Assembly (NCBI RefSeq): GCF_005233515.1
Contig: NZ_QFZZ01000001.1
Span: forward strand, 91,320 to 155,319
DNA: 64,000 bases
Direction of reading: 5' to 3'
Origin: Pseudomonas sp. CFBP13508
GTDB taxonomy: Bacteria; Pseudomonadota; Gammaproteobacteria; Pseudomonadales; Pseudomonadaceae
The first letter of the stretch is position 1, and every line of letters starts with the position of its first letter. Positions 26,198-35,776 of this stretch are shown piece by piece. The notes below the pieces were generated by a model, which was not told the origin of the DNA, searched no databases, and saw only the letters and a program-made list of their open reading frames with translations. The position numbers and the translations under genes are program-made.

Positions 26198-27199
26198 TCA
26201 CTGCCCGGCAATCTGCGCCTTGGTGTAGAAGCCGTCCTGTTCGAGCAAGTCGATGTTGTCCTTGGTCAACGGCGTTGGCGTGAGCAGGATGGTGTCGACC
26301 TTTTTGCTGCCGTTGTCATACTGCGAGGTGTAGGCCGGTTTTTCGTTGCGTGCCAGTTGCACCGAGAGCTTGGCCGCTTCCGAGGCGATGAGTTTCAGCG
26401 GTTTGTAAACGGTCATGGTTTGCGTGCCTGCGATCACGCGTTTGACCGCTGCGAGGTCGGCGTCCTGACCGGAAATCGGCACCTTGCCGGCCAGTTGCTG
26501 CGCGGCCAGTGCCTGGATGGCGCCGCCAGCGGTGGCGTCGTTGGAGGCGACGATGCCGTCGATTTTGTTGTTGTTACGGGTCAGCGCGTTTTCGACGATG
26601 CTCAGCGCTTCGGTCGGGTTCCATTCCTTGACCCACTGCTGGCCAACGATCTTGATATCGCCCTTGTCGATGGCCGGTTGCAGCACTTTCATCTGGCCTT
26701 CACGGAGGATCTTGGCGTTGTTGTCGGTCGGCGCGCCACCTAACAGAAAGTAATTGCCCTTGGGCGCTGCTTTCAGCACGCCACCGGCCTGCATCTCGCC
26801 GACCTTTTCGTTATCGAAGGAGATATAGGCGTCGACATCGGCGTTGAGAATCAGCCGGTCGTAAGACACCACTTTGATTCCGGCTTTCTTCGCCTCGGCC
26901 ACGGCGTTGGTCAGCACTGTCGCGTTGAACGGCACGATGACGATTACATCGACGCCGCGAGAGATGAGGTTTTCGATCTGCGAAATCTGCTTCTGCTCGT
27001 TGGCGTCCGCCGATTGCACGAAGACTTTGGCGTCCATTTTTTCTGCCGCCGCGACGAAGTAATCGCGGTCGCGCGACCAGCGTTCCAGACGCAGATCGTC
27101 AATGGAGAAACCGATTTTCGGGTGGGTGGCGTCGGCCATTACCGGCAGGGCCAACAACGCCAGGGCACTGGCCAACAGCGTACGTTTCAAGTTCTTCAT
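26198..27199 (-). CDS. xylF: D-xylose ABC transporter substrate-binding protein XylF
   Basis: A 333-residue periplasmic binding protein with a signal peptide (MKNLKRTLLASALALLALP, cleavage after VMA). The mature protein starts near HPKIGFSIDDLRLERWSRD, the xylose-binding protein signature, followed by SQIENLISRGVDVIVIVPFN and GIVASNDATAGGAIQAL. The ATG at 27199 was chosen for the signal peptide; the frame is open to 27307. It delivers xylose to XylGH. Confidence 0.93.
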   Translation of the reverse strand: MKNLKRTLLASALALLALPVMADATHPKIGFSIDDLRLERWSRDRDYFVAAAEKMDAKVFVQSADANEQKQISQIENLISRGVDVIVIVPFNATVLTNAVAEAKKAGIKVVSYDRLILNADVDAYISFDNEKVGEMQAGGVLKAAPKGNYFLLGGAPTDNNAKILREGQMKVLQPAIDKGDIKIVGQQWVKEWNPTEALSIVENALTRNNNKIDGIVASNDATAGGAIQALAAQQLAGKVPISGQDADLAAVKRVIAGTQTMTVYKPLKLIASEAAKLSVQLARNEKPAYTSQYDNGSKKVDTILLTPTPLTKDNIDLLEQDGFYTKAQIAGQ

Positions 27200-27346
27200 G
27201 GTGGTGCGTCCTTTTATTTTTGTTGGAAAGACACGGCCTGACGATGAATCGGGCTGGTAGAACTGTAGAGAATCTGCCGACGCAGCAGGCACAGAATTGT
27301 CGTGCAATTGTCACAGCGTCGTTGCGTCGACAGAGGGTCTCGGCGA

Positions 27347-28663
27347 TCAGCGATACAGGTAACGATTGACGATGTTTTCGAGCATTTCCTGGCGGCCGCT
27401 GACGGCTTGCGGGTTCAGCTCGTTGGTGAACGCGTGCTCGGCCAGCGACTCAAGATTGAAGTCGCCCGCCATCACCGCTTGCCCGAACGGCTGACGCCAG
27501 CCGGCGTAGCGTTGGTCCTTGAGGGTTTGCAATTGATCGTTCTCAACCATCGCAGCGGCGCGCTCCAGCGACAGGGCGAGGACGTCCATGGCACCAACAT
27601 GACCGTGGAACAGGTCGATCTCGTCGAGGCTCTGCCGGCGCACCTTGGAGTCGAAGTTGAAACCGCCATTCTTGAAACCGCCGGCCTTGAGGATTTCATA
27701 GGTCGCCAGGGTCATTTCTTCGACGCTGTTGGGGAACTGGTCGGTGTCCCAGCCGTTCTGCGGATCGCCACGGTTGGCGTCGATGCTGCCGAAAATACCC
27801 AGCGAGGCAGCCGTGGCAATTTCGTGATGAAAGCTGTGGCCGGCCAGGGTCGCGTGGTTGGCTTCGATGTTGACCTTGATTTCTTTCTCCAGACCGTACT
27901 GCTGGAGGAAGCCGAACACTGTGGCGCTGTCGTAATCGTATTGGTGCTTGGTCGGCTCCTGCGGCTTGGGTTCGATCAGCAGGTCGCCGGTGAAACCGAT
28001 CTTGTGCTTGTGCTCGACCACCATGCGCATGAAGCGCCCGAGTTGTTCGCGCTCGCGTTTCAGGTCGGTATTGAGCAGGGTTTCGTAGCCTTCACGACCG
28101 CCCCACAGAACGTAGTTGGAACCCTTGAGGCGATGAGTCGCGTTCATTGCGCTGAACACTTGCGCGGCGGCGCAGGCGAACACTTCCGGATCGGGATTGC
28201 TCGCGGCACCGGCGGCAAAACGAGGATTGCTGAAGCAGTTGGCGGTGCCCCAGAGCAACTTGATACCGCTCTGTTCCTGATGTTGCTCAAGGCGGTCGAC
28301 CATTTGCGCGAAGTGTTCGCGGTACTCCTTCAGCGAGTTGCCTTCCGGGGCGACGTCCGTGTCGTGAAAGCAGTAGTAATCGATGCCCAGTTTGCTGAAG
28401 AACTCGAACGCGGCTTGAGCCTTGCCGATAGCCAGTTCCATCGGTTCGCCACTGCGTTGCCACGGGCGTTTGAAGGTGCCGGCACCGAACACATCGGAGC
28501 CCGGCCAGACGAAAGTGTGCCAGTAGCAGGCGGCCATGCGCAGGTGTTCACGCATGGGTTTGCCGAGGATCAGTTTGTCGGCGTCGTAGTGGCGGAAAGC
28601 GAGGGGCGAATCACTGTTCGGGCCTTCGTAGCGAACCGGCTCGATATTGGGAAAATACTGCAT
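27347..28663 (-). CDS. xylA: Xylose isomerase XylA
   Basis: A 438-residue class II xylose isomerase (E. coli XylA has 440). It converts D-xylose to D-xylulose. The catalytic His and Asp are in [15 protein letters not shown] (about residues 100-105); metal ligands are in [16 protein letters not shown] and [18 protein letters not shown]. The frame extends upstream through a REP sequence, but the ATG at 28663 ([14 protein letters not shown]) matches the family start. First gene of the xyl operon; divergent from xylR. No xylulokinase gene follows. Confidence 0.95.
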   Translation of the reverse strand: MQYFPNIEPVRYEGPNSDSPLAFRHYDADKLILGKPMREHLRMAACYWHTFVWPGSDVFGAGTFKRPWQRSGEPMELAIGKAQAAFEFFSKLGIDYYCFHDTDVAPEGNSLKEYREHFAQMVDRLEQHQEQSGIKLLWGTANCFSNPRFAAGAASNPDPEVFACAAAQVFSAMNATHRLKGSNYVLWGGREGYETLLNTDLKREREQLGRFMRMVVEHKHKIGFTGDLLIEPKPQEPTKHQYDYDSATVFGFLQQYGLEKEIKVNIEANHATLAGHSFHHEIATAASLGIFGSIDANRGDPQNGWDTDQFPNSVEEMTLATYEILKAGGFKNGGFNFDSKVRRQSLDEIDLFHGHVGAMDVLALSLERAAAMVENDQLQTLKDQRYAGWRQPFGQAVMAGDFNLESLAEHAFTNELNPQAVSGRQEMLENIVNRYLYR

Positions 28664-28851
28664 GGACCTTGTCCTTGTTGTTCTTGGCGGTGTCTCGATA
28701 CTAGCAACGGCCCCGTGCCCGCTGATTATGAAAAGCCTCAACTGCGAGTGCGATTTTGCGTATTGAGCTTCAGCGCTCGCAGGCCTAGTCTGTGTCCATC
28801 GTCGCCGCGACATGGCGGCCTGGAACAGTACAAAAACAATTTGAGGCCGCT

Positions 28852-28925
28852 TTCGCGAGCAGGCTCGCTCCCACATTGAACTTGTGTCGTTCACAAAACC
28901 GTGTGGGAGCGAGCCTGCTCGCGAA
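28852..28925. repeat. Inverted pair of REP elements in the xylA-xylR intergenic region
   Basis: Copies at 28852-28875 and 28902-28925 face each other across 26 bp. The second ends 27 bases before the xylR start codon, so the pair probably forms part of the xylR leader. The promoter and XylR sites for xylA should lie in 28664-28850. Confidence 0.9.
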
Positions 28926-28952
28926 TGGCTTGACGCAAAATCCGGATACTGA

Positions 28953-30128
28953 ATGAAAAGCCTACCGCCCGTGCACCGCATCGCCCTGTTGTTCAACGGC
29001 AGCAAGATCTACGACCGTGGAATCATCAGCGGCATCGGCAACTACCTGAGCAGCACCCGCGCTTCCTGGGACCTGTTTCTGGAAGAGGACTTTCTCTGCC
29101 GCTTGAAAGGCATCGAGCGCTGGCAGGGTGACGGGATCATTGCCGACTTTGACGATCCGCTGATTGGCGAGGCGCTGGCCGACATTCATTTGCCGGTGGT
29201 GGCGGTCGGCGGTTCCTACGAGGATGCACGCGCCTATCCGAAAGCGATTCCCTATGTCGCCACCGATAACAACGCATTGATCACTCTGGCTTACTCGCAT
29301 CTGGTCGAGGCGGGGTTGCAGCGCTTTGCCTGTTTCAGCCTGCCCGAGGCACAAGCCAATCGCTGGGCGCAGGAGCGGGAAAAAGCCTTTCGCAAACTGA
29401 TGCAGCGCGACGGCCTGCACGCCGAGATCTATCGCGGCATGGGCACCAGCGCGCCGCTGTGGGACAGCGCCGTCGAACAACTGATCGCCTGGCTGCACAG
29501 CCTGCCGAAACCGATCGGCATCATCGCCGTCAGCGACGCCCGCGCCCGGCAGTTGCTGCAAGCCTGCCTGACCGCCGGCATTGCCGTGCCGGAGCAGGTC
29601 GCGCTGATCGGCATCGACAACGACCCGCTGACCCGCAGCCTGACTCGCGTACCGCTGAGTTCGGTGATTCAGGGCACCGAAACCATGGGCCGCACCGCTG
29701 CGCAATTGCTGCACCAGATGCTCCACGGCATGCCGTCCACCGGCACGCAGATTCTGGTTCCGCCGGACGCGGTCAACGTGCAGGTGTCGAGCTTGCATCA
29801 ACCGCTGGGTAATCCCTACGTCATGCAAGCGCTGCTGTTCATCCGCCAATATGCCTGTCAGGGCATCAAGACCGCACAGGTGGCTGCGTATGTCGGGGTG
29901 TCGCGTTCATCACTGGAAGCGCATTTCCGCGCCGAGCGCGGTTGCAGCGTGCATGACGAGATTCTGCGTTTCAAACTGGCGGCGGCTACCAGCGGTTTGA
30001 AGAACACCAATGCGGCGATTGCCGACATTGCCCAGGCCTGCGGCTTCAAGTCTGCGCAATATCTGCACACGGTGTTTCGTCGCGAGTTCGGCTGCACGCC
30101 CCGCGAATATCAGCAGGGCGGGGCGTAG
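28953..30128 (+). CDS. xylR: Xylose-responsive AraC family activator XylR
   Basis: A 391-residue regulator. The first ~280 residues form a LacI/periplasmic-binding-protein-like sugar sensor ([57 protein letters not shown]). The C-terminal ~100 residues are an AraC DNA-binding domain ([39 protein letters not shown]). This matches XylR, which activates xylA and xylFGH with xylose. It is divergent from xylA, consistent with that role. Confidence 0.93.
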   Translation: MKSLPPVHRIALLFNGSKIYDRGIISGIGNYLSSTRASWDLFLEEDFLCRLKGIERWQGDGIIADFDDPLIGEALADIHLPVVAVGGSYEDARAYPKAIPYVATDNNALITLAYSHLVEAGLQRFACFSLPEAQANRWAQEREKAFRKLMQRDGLHAEIYRGMGTSAPLWDSAVEQLIAWLHSLPKPIGIIAVSDARARQLLQACLTAGIAVPEQVALIGIDNDPLTRSLTRVPLSSVIQGTETMGRTAAQLLHQMLHGMPSTGTQILVPPDAVNVQVSSLHQPLGNPYVMQALLFIRQYACQGIKTAQVAAYVGVSRSSLEAHFRAERGCSVHDEILRFKLAAATSGLKNTNAAIADIAQACGFKSAQYLHTVFRREFGCTPREYQQGGA

Positions 30129-30140
30129 CGCTGCGAAGAC

Positions 30141-31307
30141 TTACGCCAGCGCAGCGGCACTGGCTCTGGAGCGCCAGGCGAACGTCAGCACCATCAGCAG
30201 GCCCAGACCAGCCATCGCCGCGCCGGCCAGGGATATCGCCGGATAACCCAGCCCGGCATTGATCACCGCGCCACCGAGCGCCGCGCCGATCGCGTTGCCG
30301 AAATTGAACGCACCGATGTTCACCGCCGAAGCCAGATTCGGCGCGTCCTTGGCCGCTTCCATCACGCGCATCTGCAGCGGCGGCACCAAAGCGAAGCTGG
30401 CGATACCCCAGATCAGAATGGCCACGGCGGCCGGCAGCGGCCAGCGCATCAGCACCGTGAACGCCAGCAACACCACAATCAATGCGCTCAGCGACACGAT
30501 CAGGGTGCGGTCGATCGAACGGTCGGCAGCCTTGCCGCCCCACATATTGCCCAGCGTCAACCCGATCCCGAACAACACCAGCATGGCGGTGATGAACGCG
30601 GCGGAGGCGTGGGTTTCGCTGCTGAGGATCGGCGCGATGTAAGTGAACACGGTGAACATCGCACTCGAGCCGACCACGGTCAGGGCCAGCGCGGCCAACA
30701 CCGGACCGCGGCCCAATACACGTATTTCCGCCAGCGCACCCGCGCCTTGCTCTGCCTTCAGATTGGGCAGGGCGAACCACAAGGCGATCATGGTCAGCAC
30801 GCCGAGGCCGGTAATGCCCCAGAACGCGGTGCGCCAGCCAAACAGTTCACCAAACCAGGCTGCCAGCGGCACACCGCCGATAGTCGCCAACGTCAGGCCC
30901 ATGAACATCGCCGCCACGGCGCCGGCACGTTTTTCCGGCGCGACCACGCTGGCGGCGACCACCGAACCAACCCCAAAGAATGCGCCGTGATTGAGCGAGG
31001 TGATCACCCGGGCGATCATCAGGCTGGAGTAATCGGTGGCCAGCGCCGACATCAGGTTACCCAGGGTGAAAATCGCCATCAGCCCGATCAGCAGATAGCG
31101 CCGCGGGATCTTGCCGGTGGTCAGGGTCATCAGCGGCGCGCCGAGCAGCACGCCCAAGGCGTAGGCACTGACCAGCAACCCCGCAGCGGGAATGGAAACG
31201 CCGAGATCGGCGGCGATGCCGGGCAACATGCCCATCGGCGCGAACTCGGTGACGCCGATGCCAAAGGCGCCGACAGCGAGTGCAACAAGTGGTGGATTGA
31301 TACGCAT
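30141..31307 (-). CDS. MFS transporter (DHA1-type, AraJ/YdhP-like)
   Basis: A 388-residue, 12-helix major facilitator. The first helix motif VGAFGIGVTEFAPMGMLPGI and the loop GAPLMTLTTGKIPRR, with RVITSLNHGAFFGVG, are typical of the AraJ/YdhP/purine-efflux branch of DHA1 drug:proton antiporters. Substrate unknown. The ATG at 31307 is preceded by GAGGAGACTTTCC. A LysR gene is divergent and is the probable regulator. Confidence 0.87.
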   Translation of the reverse strand: MRINPPLVALAVGAFGIGVTEFAPMGMLPGIAADLGVSIPAAGLLVSAYALGVLLGAPLMTLTTGKIPRRYLLIGLMAIFTLGNLMSALATDYSSLMIARVITSLNHGAFFGVGSVVAASVVAPEKRAGAVAAMFMGLTLATIGGVPLAAWFGELFGWRTAFWGITGLGVLTMIALWFALPNLKAEQGAGALAEIRVLGRGPVLAALALTVVGSSAMFTVFTYIAPILSSETHASAAFITAMLVLFGIGLTLGNMWGGKAADRSIDRTLIVSLSALIVVLLAFTVLMRWPLPAAVAILIWGIASFALVPPLQMRVMEAAKDAPNLASAVNIGAFNFGNAIGAALGGAVINAGLGYPAISLAGAAMAGLGLLMVLTFAWRSRASAAALA

Positions 31308-31402
31308 GGAAAGTCTCCTCATCTATGCCGCCAATGCTACGATCCATCGTTTTAAGGCGGTAGATGGCGATTTTGGCAATCACCTTTGCGTAAGAGGCAC
31401 GA

Positions 31403-32296
31403 ATGGACTTCAACGGCAGGTCAGGGGAAATGAGCGTGTTCGTCACCGTGGCGCAGGAGGGCAGCCTCTCAGCGGCTGCGCGCGCGCTGGGGCTGACGCC
31501 TTCGGCGGTCAGTCGGATCATCGCCCGCGCTGAGCAGCGCCTCGGCACTCGTCTGCTGCTGCGCACGACCCGCGCGCTGACGTTTACCGCCGAGGGCGAG
31601 GCCTTCCTGCGCGGTGCCCGGCGGATTCTCGCCGACATGGATGAAGTGGAAGGGGCCATTACCGATCAAGGCGTACCCAAGGGCCGCTTGCGTGTCAGTG
31701 CCGCCCTTGGCCATGGACGGCTGACCATTGTGCCGCTGGTCGCAGCCTTCACCGTCCGTTACCCGAACATCGTCGTCGACCTCAGCCTTGGCGACGAAGT
31801 AGTCGACATCCTTGCCGGTCAGGCGGACGTCGCCATCCGCTTCGGCCATCTGCCCGACAGCCCGTTGACCGCACGCCGGCTCGGCCACACCGGCCAAGTC
31901 GTGGTCGCATCGTCCGACTACCTGAAACGCCACGGCACACCTCTCGAACCGGAAGACCTGCTCAAGCACAACTGCCTGCGCTTCAACTTCCGCCGCGCCG
32001 AAGCCAACTGGCCGTTTATCCGCGACGGCAAGGAGTTCTCGCTGAAAGTCAGCGGCAACATCGAATGCAGCAGCGGCGAAGCACTGGCCCAGTTCGCCAG
32101 GCTCGGTGCAGGCATTGCGCGCATTGGCGAGTTCACCGTCAGGGAAGACTTGCAGCGCGGCGCGCTGATCCCGCTGCTGCAAGCGTTCAACCCGGGCGAT
32201 GAGGAACCGATTCATGCGGTGTTCGTCGGCGGCGCGGCGATGCCGGTGCGGGTGCGCTTGTTCGTGGATTTTTTGCTGGAGCAGCATCGGATGTAA
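31403..32296 (+). CDS. LysR family transcriptional regulator
   Basis: A 297-residue LysR protein. The N-terminal HTH is FVTVAQEGSLSAAARALGL with TPSAVSRIIARAEQRLG; the rest is the type 2 periplasmic-binding sensor. The length is standard. GAGGCACGA precedes the ATG. It is divergent from the MFS transporter across about 95 bp, so it most likely controls efflux; the ligand is unknown. Confidence 0.9.
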   Translation: MDFNGRSGEMSVFVTVAQEGSLSAAARALGLTPSAVSRIIARAEQRLGTRLLLRTTRALTFTAEGEAFLRGARRILADMDEVEGAITDQGVPKGRLRVSAALGHGRLTIVPLVAAFTVRYPNIVVDLSLGDEVVDILAGQADVAIRFGHLPDSPLTARRLGHTGQVVVASSDYLKRHGTPLEPEDLLKHNCLRFNFRRAEANWPFIRDGKEFSLKVSGNIECSSGEALAQFARLGAGIARIGEFTVREDLQRGALIPLLQAFNPGDEEPIHAVFVGGAAMPVRVRLFVDFLLEQHRM

Positions 32297-32344
32297 GCGT
32301 GCCGGTCGGATTCAGCGAGTCGTCCTTGACCCGCAGGCTGGCGG

Positions 32345-33121
32345 CTAGATTGTCGGGATGGTCCCGCCGTCGATCACAAATTCACTTCCTGTGATCGAAG
32401 CCGCTCGCGGCGACGCCACAAACCCGATCAGCTCAGCCACTTCAGCTGGCGTCGATGGGCGGCCGAGCGGAATACCGCCCAAGGCTTGCATGATGATGTC
32501 CTTGCCCCCCTGATAGTCAGTGCCAGCCTCCTGCGCGAGTCGCTCGGCCAATGCCACCGATGCTTCGGTTTCGACCCAGCCCGGGGAAACCCGAACCACC
32601 CGGACCCCTTTGGGCGACACCTCTTTCGACAGGCTCTTGCTGTAGGTCGACAGCGCAGCCTTGGCCGCCGCGTACGCTGTGGTGGATTCCGGCAGCGGCA
32701 ATCGACTCTGGATGGAGGTGACATGGATCACCACGCCATCCCGACGCTCGAGCATGCCCGGGAGCAGGGCGCGATCGAGGCGCACCGCTGGCAGCAAATT
32801 CAGATTGAGCTCGCGTTGCCACTGCTCCTCGTCGAGCGCTGCAAAACCACCACCGGGGGCCGACGAGCCACCCAGGACATGAACCACTATGTCGACGCCG
32901 CCCAGTTGCTGTTGGACCGCTGCGATGAGTGCGTCACAACCTTCCTGTGTCGAAAGATCAGCCGCAACCAGCAGTGCTCCCGGCATTTCGACGTCCACTT
33001 GCCGAGCCGAGGTGATGACCTTTGCGTCCTCGGCCAGAAACCACTCGACCACTGCTTTGCCGATTCCCTTGGTGCCGCCGGTGACGAGGACCCGCTTGCC
33101 AGTCAATCCTGAATTCAGCAT
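32345..33121 (-). CDS. SDR family oxidoreductase
   Basis: A 258-residue classical short-chain dehydrogenase: cofactor motif [15 protein letters not shown] (about residue 14), HVLGGSS in place of the usual NNAG, catalytic Ser-Tyr-Lys in [21 protein letters not shown] (Tyr about 152) and C-terminal [11 protein letters not shown]. The ATG overlaps the end of a 36-codon ORF, suggesting translational coupling. A divergent LysR lies beyond and is the likely regulator. Confidence 0.88.
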   Translation of the reverse strand: MLNSGLTGKRVLVTGGTKGIGKAVVEWFLAEDAKVITSARQVDVEMPGALLVAADLSTQEGCDALIAAVQQQLGGVDIVVHVLGGSSAPGGGFAALDEEQWQRELNLNLLPAVRLDRALLPGMLERRDGVVIHVTSIQSRLPLPESTTAYAAAKAALSTYSKSLSKEVSPKGVRVVRVSPGWVETEASVALAERLAQEAGTDYQGGKDIIMQALGGIPLGRPSTPAEVAELIGFVASPRAASITGSEFVIDGGTIPTI

Positions 33122-33225
33122 GGCGAAATCTCCAGCGCTCGGAATTGATGGGTCGCGTCGTAGATTTCTTTCTCGTCGATGACTGTGACATACGTCTGCA
33201 CGACGGCGGGAAGTTGAAGGTTCAT
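33115..33225 (-). CDS. Short ORF upstream of SDR, possible remnant of a SnoaL-like protein
   Basis: A 36-codon ORF with a strong ribosome binding site (CAGGAG, 6 bases before ATG). It reads [20 protein letters not shown] then [16 protein letters not shown]. The N-terminal pattern LPAVVQTYV resembles the first helix of SnoaL/NTF2-like proteins, but the domain is cut off after about 20 residues. It overlaps the SDR start (ATGCTGA). It could be a deletion scar now acting as a translated leader for the SDR gene. Confidence 0.4.
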   Translation of the reverse strand: MNLQLPAVVQTYVTVIDEKEIYDATHQFRALEISPC

Positions 33226-33329
33226 TGGCTGACTCCTGATTGATTAACTGGAGTCATCTTGCTGCGCTGCAGATAGTTTGTTCAACTGGGACAAGCCTTA
33301 ATGACCTATCCCGAAAAACAGGACAATCC

Positions 33330-34238
33330 ATGGTTCAGGATCGTTTGGCCCTCAATGAACTGGACGCCGTCATAGCCGTGGCTCGAAGGGGGTCGTTTCG
33401 CCAGGCCGCCATTGATCTCGACGTCTCCACCACCGCGCTGAGCAACACCATTGCGCAACTGGAAGCGCGCCTCGAATCGCGACTGTTCAACCGCACGACC
33501 CGTAGCGTCGCCATCACCGAAGCGGGGAGAGTGTTTCTCGAACAGGTGGGGCCAGCCTTGCAGGATTTGCGTGCGGCACTCGATGCAGTGCGCTCGCAAA
33601 ACGCCGGACCCTCGGGCACGCTGCGCATCAACGCCTTCGCCAGCGCTGCGCGTTCGGCGCTGCTGCCACTGGTGATCGAGTTTTTGCAGCAGCATCCGAA
33701 AGTCCATATTGATCTTGTAACCGAAGGCCGGCTGGTGGATATCGTGGCTGACGGCTTCGATTTCGGCGTGCGCTCGGCAGGCCTGGTGCCCAACGATGTG
33801 ATTGTGGTGCCAGTCGGCCCGCCGCAACGTTACGCGGTGGTCGGTTCGCCGGGGTATTTTGCACAACACGGCAAACCGCGCACGCCGTCCGATCTGCCCG
33901 GGCATCGATGCATCCGCGTGCGACTGCCGAACGGGGCGATTTTCCCCTGGTATTTCGAGCGGGACGGAGAAGTCACCCGTCTGGATGTGAACGGTCCGCT
34001 GACCCTGGATGAATCGAGCGTGGTCAAGGTCGCGGTGCAGGCGGGCATGGGGCTGGGCTTTTTCATGGAGCAGGACGTTCGTGACGAAATCCGCACCGGC
34101 GAGTTCGTGCAGGTACTCGAGGACTGGACGCCGCCCCGAGACAGGTTGTGCCTGTACTACCCGAACCGCCGCAATCCCTCTGCGGCCGCCAGGGCATTCA
34201 TCGAACTGGCTCGCGCCAGGCAGGCTGATCAGGCGTGA
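33330..34238 (+). CDS. LysR family transcriptional regulator
   Basis: A 302-residue LysR regulator of the CrgA-like branch ([35 protein letters not shown]). The sensor domain carries [19 protein letters not shown]. The ATG at 33330 follows AGGACAATCC and fits the family start; the frame is open to 33240. Divergent from the short ORF and SDR, it is the likely regulator of that oxidoreductase. Convergent with the HD/LuxR gene. Confidence 0.88.
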   Translation: MVQDRLALNELDAVIAVARRGSFRQAAIDLDVSTTALSNTIAQLEARLESRLFNRTTRSVAITEAGRVFLEQVGPALQDLRAALDAVRSQNAGPSGTLRINAFASAARSALLPLVIEFLQQHPKVHIDLVTEGRLVDIVADGFDFGVRSAGLVPNDVIVVPVGPPQRYAVVGSPGYFAQHGKPRTPSDLPGHRCIRVRLPNGAIFPWYFERDGEVTRLDVNGPLTLDESSVVKVAVQAGMGLGFFMEQDVRDEIRTGEFVQVLEDWTPPRDRLCLYYPNRRNPSAAARAFIELARARQADQA

Positions 34239-34248
34239 CCGGGTGGAC

Positions 34249-35688
34249 TCAGGCGATCAAGCCCAGTGTCAGCCCCTTCAGGGTGGCGGCTGCCCGGGTC
34301 GAACATTGCAGTTTGCGAAAGATGCTTTCCATGTGCGTGCGTACCGTGCTCGGACTGATAGCCAACAGTTGCGCGACTTGTTTGTTGCTGGCGCCACGGC
34401 TGATCTCCAGAAGAATGCGGCACTCACGGGCTGTCAGCAGCGAAGGCTTGGGTTGCCGCAGGCGGCGCTCGCCACTGGCGGCAGCAATGACCGCTTCGCA
34501 GACATCGTTATCGAACAGACCACGGCCAGCATCCTTTTTGAGTAGCGTGGCTGCTGCGGTTTCGTCGTGGGCTGATCGCCATGGCCGGGCTTGCCTCAAC
34601 GCCACCCAGGCGACCGAGGTGGCGAACAGCCGATGTTCGGCATTCAGTGCATCACCCGCCACGCCGCGAAAATAGCCGCTGCCGTCGAGTCGTTCATAAG
34701 CGTGGGTGGCTATCTCGGCGGGCGCGGTCAGTTCAGGAACCGGTCGGAGCGCCTGTTGCGTCCAGTAAGGCACCAGGCGCACTCGCTCTGCCGCACCGTA
34801 GGGCAGCGGCCCTGGGCTATTCCATAGGTGATTGGAAACGGCTGCGCGGCCGAGACCGTAAATCAGCGCGGACTTGCCAATGTCTGTCAGCGTCGGCTCA
34901 CCCAGGCCCCACAGGCGCGCAGCTTCCACGGCAACATGGGCGACCTGACGCGAATGCCCGGCCAGCCATGGCAGCTTCAAGTCAATGATGTCTCCGACCA
35001 AAGTCAGTGAGACATGACGCTGCTCGGGCGCGGGTTCAACTTTAGAGGAAAGCGTTTCCAGATCCGCCAGCCATTCCTTGGCATTGGCCACCAGCAACGA
35101 CACCAGCGATGCGGGATAGCGCCGATCCGACTGCTCGCTGATCCAGCGCAGCGCCGCGTCCAGGCCATGGGCGCGGGTGAGAATGTCCAGATCACCGGCC
35201 ATGACCACCTGATAGGCGACTTCCGGGATGTGCTCATGGCTTACGCCCAGTGGTCGGCCAGTGCCGTCGTAGGTTTCGAACACCCGACACAGGCCCGCTT
35301 CAACGGCGGTTCCGAGCTGGAGGGTTTTGGCGATTGCACCGGACACTTCACAGTGCACCACGGCCAGCGGGGTTGCCTGATGCACCGCGTTCATCTGTTC
35401 ATTGCCCAGGGTCAGATCGAGCATCGCGCGGCGACCATCGACGTCGTCGCCCAGCAGGTCGGCAAAGCCTTCGGCGTTGGCCGTGCACCCAGACCAGCGC
35501 AGCAAGGCAATCTGCTCTGCAACCTGCAGATGCTCACCGTCGCCATGGCATGCCTGCGCGAGCATCCGCGCCAAAGCGGCAACGCGCCGGGAGTGACCGA
35601 GCGGTTGCCCCATGCTGAGGTCACCGACCTGGGCGATGGTTGCCAGTGCGCCGTCCAGCGAGATGTCCAGTTGCAAGCCACTATCCAT
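34249..35688 (-). CDS. LuxR-type regulator with two degenerate HD domains
   Basis: A 479-residue protein. The C terminus (about residues 415-475) is a LuxR/FixJ helix-turn-helix: LTARECRILLEISRGASNKQ and STVRTHMESIFRKL. Upstream are two HD-GYP-like units. The first has GHSRRVAALARML and FETYDGTGRPLGVS; the second has LAGHSRQVAHVAVEAARLWG, SALIYGLGRAAV where active enzymes have LHDIGK, and YERLDGSGYFRG. The metal-binding HD pair is therefore lost while the GYP-like loop remains, suggesting ligand sensing rather than phosphodiesterase activity. The start could be 35688 or 35727. It is divergent from an exported hydrolase gene. Confidence 0.8.
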   Translation of the reverse strand: MDSGLQLDISLDGALATIAQVGDLSMGQPLGHSRRVAALARMLAQACHGDGEHLQVAEQIALLRWSGCTANAEGFADLLGDDVDGRRAMLDLTLGNEQMNAVHQATPLAVVHCEVSGAIAKTLQLGTAVEAGLCRVFETYDGTGRPLGVSHEHIPEVAYQVVMAGDLDILTRAHGLDAALRWISEQSDRRYPASLVSLLVANAKEWLADLETLSSKVEPAPEQRHVSLTLVGDIIDLKLPWLAGHSRQVAHVAVEAARLWGLGEPTLTDIGKSALIYGLGRAAVSNHLWNSPGPLPYGAAERVRLVPYWTQQALRPVPELTAPAEIATHAYERLDGSGYFRGVAGDALNAEHRLFATSVAWVALRQARPWRSAHDETAAATLLKKDAGRGLFDNDVCEAVIAAASGERRLRQPKPSLLTARECRILLEISRGASNKQVAQLLAISPSTVRTHMESIFRKLQCSTRAAATLKGLTLGLIA

Positions 35689-35776
35689 GAAAAATGCCCC
35701 GGGGTCGGATAATTGACCGATGCCCACAACGCAGGCCAGTCAGCAGAATCTGAACTCCCGAACAGGAGCTCATCCA

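Noticed and set aside
27302..28879. 525-codon plus-strand frame opposite xylA
   Set aside because: Antisense shadow; xylA on the minus strand has all catalytic residues.
33231..33330. Longer N terminus of the LysR gene starting at 33240
   Set aside because: The extra 30 residues do not fit the LysR family and the ATG at 33330 has a better ribosome binding site.
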